The notes below the pieces were generated by a model. The model worked only from the letters and a program-made list of their open reading frames with translations, did no database searches and was not told where the DNA came from. The position numbers were made by a program, and so were the translations under genes. Source: CAVVIH01 sp963748295 (GTDB lineage: Bacteria > Acidobacteriota > Vicinamibacteria > Vicinamibacterales > 2-12-FULL-66-21). From it: a DNA stretch of 64,000 nt. The number at the start of each line of letters is the position of its first letter. The stretch's first letter is position 1. Positions 56,988-64,000 of this stretch are shown piece after piece. The stretch is from assembly GCA_963748295.1 (NCBI GenBank), contig CAVVIH010000003.1, positions 257,821 to 321,820 of the forward strand, in the 5' to 3' direction.

Positions 56988-57046
56988 AGTGCTCGCCGGA
57001 ACAGCGGGCCAGCAACTCGCTTTTCCGTCACGCTGTTATATTCGCA

Positions 57047-58054
57047 ATGAAAGCGAGTCGAGCCATGGAACGTGGTCCCGGATTGCATGCGGTGGAACAA
57101 GCGCAGGACGTGCGGCAGCCTCCGTTCGCTGACATGGTATGGATTCCCGCGCGCACGTTTCGCATGGGCTCGGACAATCATTATCCGGAGGAGCGCCCGG
57201 CCCATCTCGTGTCGGTCGACGGGTTCTGGATCGATCGCGCTCCGGTCACGAATGCGCGCTTCACGCGGTTCGTCGAGGCGACGGGTCACCTGACCTTCGC
57301 CGAGAAGGCGCCCGATCCCGCGCAGTATCCGGGTGCGCTGCCCGAGATGCTGTATGCGGGCTCGCTCGTGTTCGCGCGGCCCGCCGGTCCCGTGGATCTG
57401 CGGAATCTCACGAACTGGTGGACGTTCATGCGCGCCGCCGACTGGCGGCATCCGCATGGTGAGGCCACCACCATCGACGGGCTCGAGCAACATCCGGTCG
57501 TGCACGTCACCTGCGGCGACGCCGAAGCCTTCGCCACGTGGGAAGGCAAGTCGCTGCCGACGGAGGCGGAGTGGGAGCTCGCGGCACGGGGCTGGTTGGA
57601 GGGAGCGGACTACGCGTGGGGAGACGCGTTCCTGCCCGACGACCGCCACATGGCCAATACCTGGCAGGGCGAGTTTCCCTGGCAGAACCTCGCGACCGAC
57701 GGGTATGAGGGCACGTCGCCGGTCGGCGCGTTTCCCGCGAACGGCTATGGGCTCCACGACATGATCGGCAACGTCTGGGAATGGACGACCGACTGGTACG
57801 TCGCCAAGCATCCGAATGAGGTCGTGAAGGCCTGCTGCACGCCGCACAATCCGCGAGGGCCACAAGAGGGCGACAGCTATGATCCCGGCCAACCCGCGAT
57901 CCGAAATTCCACGCAAGGTGATCAAGGGCGGCTCCACCTCTGCGCGCCCAACTACTGCCGACGTTATCGGCCGGCCGCACGATTCCCGGAACCGATCGAC
58001 ACGTCGACCTGTCATCTGGGCTTCCGCTGCGTACGGCCGGCGCCTCAGGGATGA
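57047..58054 (+). CDS. Formylglycine-generating enzyme (SUMF1 family)
   Basis: 335 aa. Oxidises the sulfatase Cys to formylglycine. MVWIPARTFRMGSDNHYPEE opens the FGE fold. HPVVHVTCGDAEAFATWEGK, LPTEAEWELAARGWLEGADY and DMIGNVWEWTTDWYVAKHPN are family blocks. The active-site pair is in HLCAPNYCRRYRPAARFPEP (two Cys four apart). Residues just before it read IRNSTQGDQGRLHL where the family has IPRKVIKGGSHL. That correct text is present in another frame, so two compensating indels flank 57905-57940. Paired with the arylsulfatase. Confidence 0.88.
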   Translation: MKASRAMERGPGLHAVEQAQDVRQPPFADMVWIPARTFRMGSDNHYPEERPAHLVSVDGFWIDRAPVTNARFTRFVEATGHLTFAEKAPDPAQYPGALPEMLYAGSLVFARPAGPVDLRNLTNWWTFMRAADWRHPHGEATTIDGLEQHPVVHVTCGDAEAFATWEGKSLPTEAEWELAARGWLEGADYAWGDAFLPDDRHMANTWQGEFPWQNLATDGYEGTSPVGAFPANGYGLHDMIGNVWEWTTDWYVAKHPNEVVKACCTPHNPRGPQEGDSYDPGQPAIRNSTQGDQGRLHLCAPNYCRRYRPAARFPEPIDTSTCHLGFRCVRPAPQG

Positions 58055-58060
58055 CCGGCC

Positions 58061-58511
58061 ATGGAAGACACGCTGGTGCGCATCTGGGAGCACCTGGTTG
58101 GACGACTCAGCAGGCCCCTCACGTTCGCCTTCTGCTGCAGCCGATCGTGTCGACGCTGTTCGCCGTCCGCGACGGATTGCGCGACGCCCGGACCGGGCGA
58201 TCGCCGTTCCTCGGGACCATTCTCGGCAGCCCTGTGACCGCCGGCGCCTAATCCGCGAGGGCCTCATCGCGATTGGGAAGCTGGCAGTGTTCGCGATCGT
58301 CCTCGACTTCGTCTACCAGCTGATCGTGTTCCGGCGCATCTATCCCGCCGAAGCGATCGACGTGGCGCTTCTGCTCGCGATCGTGCCGTATTTCGTGCTC
58401 CGCGGCCCGGTCACTCGAATCGCCCGCTCTGGGTCAGCCAGGGGAGCGTGCGTCGGACGACGATCCCAGCCGGGTGGCCAACAGGATCACGAATCGCAAG
58501 GCCGGGACTGA
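58061..58511 (+). pseudogene. Hypothetical multi-pass membrane protein, frameshifted
   Basis: ATG 58061 gives MEDTLVRIWEHLVGRLSRPL. After a frame change near 58125 it reads FRLLLQPIVSTLFAVRDGLR and, after another near 58240, REGLIAIGKLAVFAIVLDFV, YQLIVFRRIYPAEAIDVALL and IVPYFVLRGPVTRIAR. Two or three membrane spans, about 120 aa. A family of unknown function is recognisable by the LRDGLRDA and VLRGPV blocks. Confidence 0.5.
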
Positions 58512-58916
58512 TGGACGAGGTGCTCCTCGGCGTCTCGCGATTCGTTGGGCTAGTGATTGACGCGATGGCGGTCGCGATCGTCGGCTACGGCGCGGTCGAA
58601 GCGTTCCTCCGGCTTGTCCGGTCGGAATCGCGCCGAGCGCATCGCATGGTATGCGAAAGGCCGTCTGGCAGCGTTTCGGCGTTGCCTGCTCCCCGGTCTC
58701 GAGTTCCAGCTCGCCGCGGACATTATTCGTACCGTGGTGTCCCCCACGTGGAGAGACATCGGCGGGCTCGCGGCGATCGCAGCCCTCGAGAAGGACGTCG
58801 AGCGGGCAGAAATTGATCGATGGCCGAGGGGTTGCGCGAGAATGACCTTGCGACCTTCGTCGCACGCGAGCAGCCCCTGGTCCGGAGCGCGAGAGGCGAC
58901 GTTTGTGTGTGGATGA
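58512..58916 (+). pseudogene. DUF1622 membrane protein, frameshifted
   Basis: ATG 58512: MDEVLLGVSRFVGLVIDAMA, VAIVGYGAVEAFLRLVRS, then after a frame change FQLAADIIRTVVSPTWRDIG and LAAIAALEKDVERAE. This is the DUF1622 pattern of a small three-helix membrane protein. The helix usually found between DIGGLAAIAAL and EKDVERAE is shortened, so a deletion is likely. Function unknown. Confidence 0.6.
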
Positions 58917-58961
58917 CTGTGGCGCCTCGCGCCGGTGGCTGCCCCGATATAATCGGGCTCG

Positions 58962-60648
58962 GTGCATCCTGCTCTCTCGGCCGACGAGCTCGCCGCCGGT
59001 AACGTCGCCCTCGAGGCCGGCGATTGGCTGCAGGCGCAGTTCGCCTTCGAGCGGGCATTGTCGCGCGAGACGACACCTGAGGCGCTCGAAGGGCTCGGCG
59101 TCGCCGCCTGGTGGCTCAATCTTGCCGAGGTCGTGTTCGATGCGCGGGAGCGGGCGTATCTCGCGTATCGCGATCGTGGCGACGTGGTGGCAGCCGCCCG
59201 GGTCGCGGTCTGGATCGCCTGGGACAGCGCCGCGTTCCGTGGCGAAGGCGGTGTGGCCAAAGGCTGGCTGCAGCGCGCGCGTCGTCTGCTCGATGGGCAG
59301 CCGGAATCGGCGGAGCATGCGTGGCTCGCCGCGCGTGCCGCGGTGTTCGCGCTGCTCGACGATGGCGATCCGGAAGAGGCGGAGGCACTGGCCAGCGAGG
59401 CGATCCGCATCGGCCAGACGCTCGGCGCGATCGATTACGAGATGGTCGGCCGGGCGCTGTATGGCTTTGCGCTGGTGACGACTGGACGCGTGACGGAGGG
59501 AATGCGGGCGCTCGACGAAGTGAGCGCCGCGATCCTCGGCGGAGAGCTGCGCGATCGTCTGCTCATTGGCCTCGCCGGCTGCTACCTGATCGGCGCGTGC
59601 GATCGTGTGCGCGATCACGGGCGCGCCGTGCAGTGGTGCGACCGCATCAAGGAACACAGCCGCAAGTGGGGACTGAAGCCGCTGTTTGCGGTGTGCCGTA
59701 CCCAGTACGCATCGGTATGCATTTGGCGCGGCGCCTGGGACGAAGCCGAGCGCGAGCTGACCAGCGCGTGCGACGAGCTCGCGATTTGTCGTCCCGGCAT
59801 GACCACCGACGGACTGGCCCGCCTCGGTGAGCTGCGGCGCCGGCAGGGACGGCTCGATGAAGCCGCCTCGTTGTTCGAGCGGAGCGGTACCCATCCCATC
59901 GCCCTGCTCGGACGCGCGGCTATCGCCCTTGATCGCGGCGATCCGCGCACCGCCGCGGACCTCGCCGAGCGCTACCTACGGCGGCTGCCGGCGAAGAACC
60001 GCACCGAGCGCGGCGCGGCGCTCGAAGTGCTGATTCGTGCCTGCGCCGCGCCCGGACGCGATCAGGATCTCGATCGTGCGCGCGCCGCATTCACCGAGTT
60101 GCGCGACATCGCGACCACGGCACAGACGTCGCCGCTGCTGGCGTCGGCGAGCCTGGCCGCCGGGCTGATTGCCGTTGCCGATGGCAATCGCGACCTCGCC
60201 AGGCGCGAGCTCGAGGACGCCGTCGATTTGTTCGATCGCAGTGGCGCGCCGTTCGAAGCCGCGCGGGCGCGCATGAACCTGGCGCTGGTGCTGGAGCAGC
60301 TGAATCGCGCTGCCTGCCGCCATTGCGGAAGTGGATCGGTGCCTGGAGGCGCTGACCGGACTCGACGCGAAGCTCGACGCATCGATCGCACGCGAAATGC
60401 GTGAGCGGATGGCAGGCCGGCCACTGGGCAAACCGGGCGCCAGCGCTCGCAACACGAGCGGCCTCTCGGCGCGCGAACTCGAAGTGCTGCGGTTGATTTC
60501 GGCCGGTCTCAGCAACCAGGCGATTGCCGAGCGCCTGTGCATCAGCGAGCACACCGTGCATCGCCACGTCGCCAATACGCTGTCGAAGCTGGACGTCCCG
60601 TCGCGATCGGCCGCCGTCGCCCACGCCGCCAAACTGGGCCTGCTGTAG
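58962..60648 (+). CDS. LuxR-family regulator with N-terminal TPR-like region (one frameshift)
   Basis: About 560 aa. The first 470 residues are TPR-like helices (AAGNVALEAGDWLQAQFAFE, DEAASLFERSGTHPIALLGR, ARAFAELRDI-type). They resemble the scaffold of large LuxR (LAL-type) proteins but lack the NTPase domain. A frame change near 60320 leads to the C-terminal helix-turn-helix LSARELEVLRLISAGLSNQA and IAERLCISEHTVHRHVANTL. Target genes are unknown. The following DinB and methyltransferase genes are possible candidates. Confidence 0.8.
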
Positions 60649-60649
60649 C

Positions 60650-60732
60650 GTCCGGCTTCAGCCCGACCCTGGCCGATCTGCAGTCGGCCTCTACACCGGC
60701 CACCGTTGGCGTAGGTCCAGCTCTAGCCGGAC
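60650..60732. repeat. Two REP-like palindromes GTCCxGCT..AGCCxGAC
   Basis: GTCCGGCTTCAGCCCGAC (60650-60667) and GTCCAGCTCTAGCCGGAC (60715-60732) are imperfect 18-bp inverted repeats, 65 bp apart, just after the LuxR stop. Whether they are a genome-wide family cannot be told here. Confidence 0.5.
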
Positions 60733-60824
60733 GCATGGCCCGAACCGGCCATTTCGCGTTGTCGCTGCAAAATGACCCGATCCGGGGAAGCTGCGCCTGT
60801 CGCGCGATTGCTACAGTTCGCCGC

Positions 60825-61349
60825 ATGACACACACCACCCTGCAACCCGAAACGCCGATCGCCACCGCCAGCCCGCTGGCGGAGGCCCTTGCCACTCGTC
60901 TCGAAGACGGCGCGCGCGCCCTGATCGCGTTTGCCCTCAGCCTGTCGGAAGCCGAGTGGCGGACACCGATGCCGCACGACGGCCGCACGCTGGGCGTCAT
61001 CGTGCACCACGTCGCCAGCGTGTACCCGATCGAAGTGCAGCTCGCGCAGACCATCGCTGCGGATCAGCCGGTGACGGGCGTGACTGCGGCTGACATCGAC
61101 GCGATGAACGCCGGACACGCCACCGAACACGCCGCGGTGACGAAGAACGTGGCGGTCGATCTGCTTCGCCACAACAGCGCTGCCGCCGCGGCAGCGATCC
61201 GCGCGCTGACCGACGAACAGCTCGCCAGTGCCGCGCCGGTGTCGCTCTACGCGGATGCGCCGCTGACGTGTCAATTCGTGCTCGAGGATCACGCCGTCCG
61301 CCACAGCTACCATCATCTCGCCCGGATGCGCCGGGTCGTCGGCCGCTAG
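60825..61349 (+). CDS. DinB-family protein
   Basis: 174 aa from ATG 60825. A four-helix bundle with three metal-binding His: LGVIVHHVASVYPIEVQLAQ, FVLEDHAVRHSYHHLARMRR. The first is the mycothiol/DinB-type HH helix and the last two are in the C-terminal HxxxH region. The longer frame from 60537 overlaps the LuxR gene in another frame and is not used. Members include thiol-dependent S-transferases; the substrate is unknown. Confidence 0.8.
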   Translation: MTHTTLQPETPIATASPLAEALATRLEDGARALIAFALSLSEAEWRTPMPHDGRTLGVIVHHVASVYPIEVQLAQTIAADQPVTGVTAADIDAMNAGHATEHAAVTKNVAVDLLRHNSAAAAAAIRALTDEQLASAAPVSLYADAPLTCQFVLEDHAVRHSYHHLARMRRVVGR

Positions 61350-61372
61350 GTCGACGGCGAAAGGATCGGACC

Positions 61373-62178
61373 ATGACCACTGTTACCGCCGGCGCCACAC
61401 CGGCCTTTCGATCAAGGCGAGGCAGCAGGCGATGTGGGCCTCCGGAGATTTCGCCGTCGTCGGCACGACACTGCAGATCGTCGGCGAGCTGCTGTGCGAG
61501 GCCGTGGACATCCGCTCGTCCGACCGCATCCTCGACGTGGCGGCGGGCAACGGCAACGCGACGCTGGCGGCGGCGCGGCGCTTCGCGCAGGTCACGTCGA
61601 CCGACTACGTCCCCGCGCTCCTCGAACGCGGACGCCCCCGCGCCGAGGCGGAAGGGCTCGATGTCGCGTTCGAGGTCGCCGACGCCGAAAACCTTCCGTT
61701 CCCCCCGGCGAGCTTCGACGCGGTCCTCTCGACGTTCGGCGTCATGTTCGCGCCCGATCACGTGCGGCGGCCAGCGAGATGCTGCGGGTGTGCCGGCCCG
61801 GCGGTCGCATCGGCCTCGCCGCGTGGACGCCGGAAGGATTCCTCGGCCAGATGTTCAGGGTCATCGCCGCGTACGTGCCGCCACCTCCCGGGTGCCCTCG
61901 CCGCTGCAGTGGGGAACGAAGGGCCACCTCGGAGAGCTGTTCGGTGGCGCGAAGTCGATCGGCACGCGTCCGGGACTTCACGTTCCGGTATCGCTCGCGG
62001 AGCACTTCGTCGAGGTGTTCCGCACGTTCTACGGCCCGGTCCACAAAGCGTTCGCGGCGCTCGACGCCGAGCGTCAGGCGGCGCTCGAAGCCGATCTGCT
62101 GACGCTGCTGCGACGAGCGCGGCGGCGCACGGGCTTGTCGTTCCGGCGGAATATCTCGAGACGGTCATCGTCAGATGA
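61373..62178 (+). pseudogene. Class I SAM-dependent methyltransferase (UbiE-like), frameshifted
   Basis: ATG 61373. After a frame change it reads QIVGELLCEAVDIRSSDRIL and DVAAGNGNATLAAARRFAQV (SAM motif I). VADAENLPFPPASFDAVLST (motif II/III) and, in other frames, EMLRVCRPGGRIGLAAWTPE and HVPVSLAEHFVEVFRTFYGP follow. About five frame changes. The stop TGA overlaps the ATG of the PIG-L gene, so the two form a transcription unit. The substrate is unknown. Confidence 0.75.
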
Positions 62179-62961
62179 AGACGCTGCGCCTGATGTGCGT
62201 CCTCGCCCACCCGGACGACGAGTCGCTCGGGACGGGCGGGACGCTGGCGAAGGACGCGGCGGAAGGAGTTGAGACTTACCTCGTCATGGCGACGCGCGGC
62301 GAACGCGGGCGCTTCGGCGACGGCGGCGAGCGTCCTGCGCCGGAGATCGTCGGCCGGATGCGAGAGGCGGAGCTCGGCGCCGCGGCAAAGGAGCTCGGGC
62401 GTCCGCGAGGTGTCGATGCTCGGGTATCCCGACGGCGCGCTCGACACTGTTGATCCCGCGCGGGCGCAGGAGGCGATCGCCGGCCACTTCCGCCGCATCC
62501 GGCCGGACGTCGTGATCACGTTCGGCCCCGAGGGCGCCTACGTCATCCGGATCACATTGCGATCTCCCAGTTCACGATCGCCGCCGCCTGGGTACGCGCC
62601 GCCGATCGCGACTACGCGGTGGCAAAGCTGTATCACATCGCCTGGAGCACGAAGACCTGGGCCGCCTATCAATCCGCGCTCAAGAAGTTGACCAGGACCC
62701 GTTGACCGCGTCGAGCGGCAGGTCATTCCCGGACCCGGACTGGGGAGTCACAACGAGAATCGATACGAGTGCGGTGTGGCCGACCGTGTGGCGCGCGGTG
62801 CAGTGCCATCGCACGCAGATGAGCATTTACAAGAACCTCGCGGGACTGGCCGACGAACACCATCGCGCGCTCTGGGGCGTGCAGGAGTGGATGACCGCGC
62901 ATTCAGCCTGGTGAATGGCGGCCGGACGCGGGAAACCGATTTGTTCGAAGGACTGCGATGA
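62175..62961 (+). pseudogene. PIG-L family deacetylase, frameshifted
   Basis: MCVLAHPDDESLGTGGTLAK carries the zinc-binding AHPDDE motif. The next pieces are VREVSMLGYPDGALDTVDPA and DVVITFGPEGAYGHPDHIAI, the latter with the second metal-binding His and its Asp, after a frame change. The tail FSLVNGGRTRETDLFEGLR stops at 62959-62961. Four or so frame changes. The family removes acetyl groups from GlcNAc-type substrates, for example in mycothiol or bacillithiol formation. No partner gene for that is seen. Confidence 0.75.
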
Positions 62962-64000
62962 CACCGACCAAGAACGCCGAGACGATTAGCGGCCTGTACC
63001 GCCGCCCTCGATATGACCGGCAGCGCATTCCGCGAAGCCGGTCATCGCCTCGTCGATCAGATTGCCGCGTGGCTGGAGACGATGCCAGACGGCCCGGTGA
63101 TGCGCGACGAATCGCCGGCCGACGTGCGACGGGCGCTGCAGGCCGACCGGGCGTTACCGGACGCGCCCACCGACGCGCGCGTGCTGCTCGACGAAGCGTG
63201 CGACCTGCTTTTCAACCACTCGTTGTTCAACGGACACCCGCGCTTCTTCGGTTACATCACCTCCAGTGCGGCACCTCTCGGCGCGCTCGGCGATCTGCTC
63301 GCATCGTCCATCAACGCCAACGTCGGCGCATGGCGGCTGTCGCCGATGGCCACTGAGATCGAAGCGCAGACCATCCGGTGGATTGCGGAGCTGATTGGGT
63401 TTCCCGCCGGCGCCGGCGGTCTGCTGGTGAGCGGCGGCAACATGGCGAACTTCGTCTGCTTCCTCGCCGCGCGCCGCGCCAAAGCGCCGGAAGCGCGGGC
63501 CGCGGGGCTGCGCGGCGCGGTTGCGCCGCTGCGCGTCTACGCGTCGACGGAGACCCACACCTGGATCCAGAAGGCCGCCGATCTGTTCGGCCTCGGCACG
63601 GATGCCATTCGCTGGATCGCCGCCGACGCCGACCAGCGCATGGATGTCGCCGCGCTCGAGCGGCACATCGTCGCCGACGTCGCCAACGGCGATCGTCCGG
63701 TCCTGGCCGTTGGTACCGCGGGGACCGTGAGCACCGGAGCGGTCGATCCGCTGGCGGAGATCGCGGATGTCTGCCGTCGCCACGACGTCTGGTTCCACGT
63801 CGACGGCGCGTATGGGGCGTTCGCGTCGAGCGTGCCCGGCGCGCCGGCGAGCCTGCGCGCGATCGAACACGCCGATTCCGTGGCGGTCGATCCGCACAAG
63901 TGGCTCGATGTGCTACTCGAAGCGGGCTGCGCGCTGGTCCGCCGGCCAGCGGATCTGCTGCATACCTTCTCGTATCACCCGTCGTATTACCAGTTCGATC
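62958..64000 (+). CDS. PLP-dependent group II decarboxylase, 3' partial
   Basis: ATG 62958 overlaps the PIG-L stop (ATGA). One frame change near 63005 leads into GHRLVDQIAAWLETMPDGPV and FNHSLFNGHPRFFGYITSSA. GGLLVSGGNMANFVCFLAAR is the PLP-phosphate loop. ETHTWIQKAADLFGLGTDAI holds the stacking His. WFHVDGAYGAFASS carries the Asp that binds the pyridine nitrogen, and SVAVDPHKWLDVLLEAGCAL the Schiff-base Lys. The family includes tyrosine, tryptophan, DOPA and glutamate decarboxylases. The C-terminal part lies beyond the window. Confidence 0.88.

Overview
The window looks like chromosomal DNA of a GC-rich acidobacterium, most likely in or near the Vicinamibacteria. This is inferred from content, not from a marker gene. 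It holds four ABC-type MacB/FtsX permease loci of the acidobacterial ADOP kind, three with a PadR regulator directly upstream. It also has a Ser/Thr kinase with a C-terminal TPR region, a BlaI/BlaR1 pair and a Pao-type molybdenum hydroxylase operon.

Layout. 1-8.3 kb: a ruined ADOP permease, a TonB-dependent receptor whose signal peptide lies in another frame, a DUF3574 protein, a broken AraC/GyrI regulator, and a PadR gene with a second broken and 3'-truncated ADOP gene. 8.4-12.4 kb: a periplasmic aldehyde-oxidase operon (2Fe-2S, FAD and molybdopterin subunits; PaoABC-like). 12.5-15.1 kb: DinB and AraC remnants, a phosphonatase-like HAD hydrolase and a methyltransferase. 15.4-17.6 kb: a secreted metzincin protease with two near-identical C-terminal domains, bracketed by 134/136-bp direct repeats. 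17.8-20.9 kb: a broken small membrane-anchored protein and a long, heavily frameshifted unknown gene with a thioredoxin-like end. 21-24.6 kb: a VOC protein, a POTRA protein, an sdpR/sdpI-like pair and a CPBP remnant. 24.7-28.8 kb: PadR, ADOP, TPR. 28.8-33.9 kb: the kinase, a HEAT/PQQ-propeller protein and a small membrane protein. 34-39 kb: blaI/blaR1, an unknown secreted protein and an esterase. 39-42.1 kb: PadR and an intact ADOP permease.

At 42.5 kb there is a tRNA-Ser(GGA). Its 3' end heads two tandem repeats on one side. Its 5' half plus upstream flank recurs at 47.5 and 53.7 kb, so the DNA from 42.6 to 53.9 kb looks like two consecutive island insertions at this tRNA. The first segment carries an LMW-phosphatase remnant, an aminotransferase, DUF5655, TetR and two HXXEE membrane genes. 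The second carries two DUF1254/DUF1214 pseudogenes, a broken alpha/beta hydrolase and an IS with 19-bp perfect inverted repeats. From 54.4 kb on: a HAD phosphatase, an arylsulfatase with its formylglycine-generating enzyme, small membrane proteins, a TPR-LuxR regulator, DinB, a methyltransferase, a PIG-L deacetylase and a PLP decarboxylase cut by the window end.

An unusual number of genes are broken by one-base shifts, concentrated in about 0-24.6 kb and 45-63 kb, while 25-45 kb is nearly intact. Several breaks leave recognisable sequence on both sides and a few sit in homopolymers. Uncorrected assembly indels are therefore as plausible as real pseudogenes; frameshifted genes are reported over their full reconstructed span.
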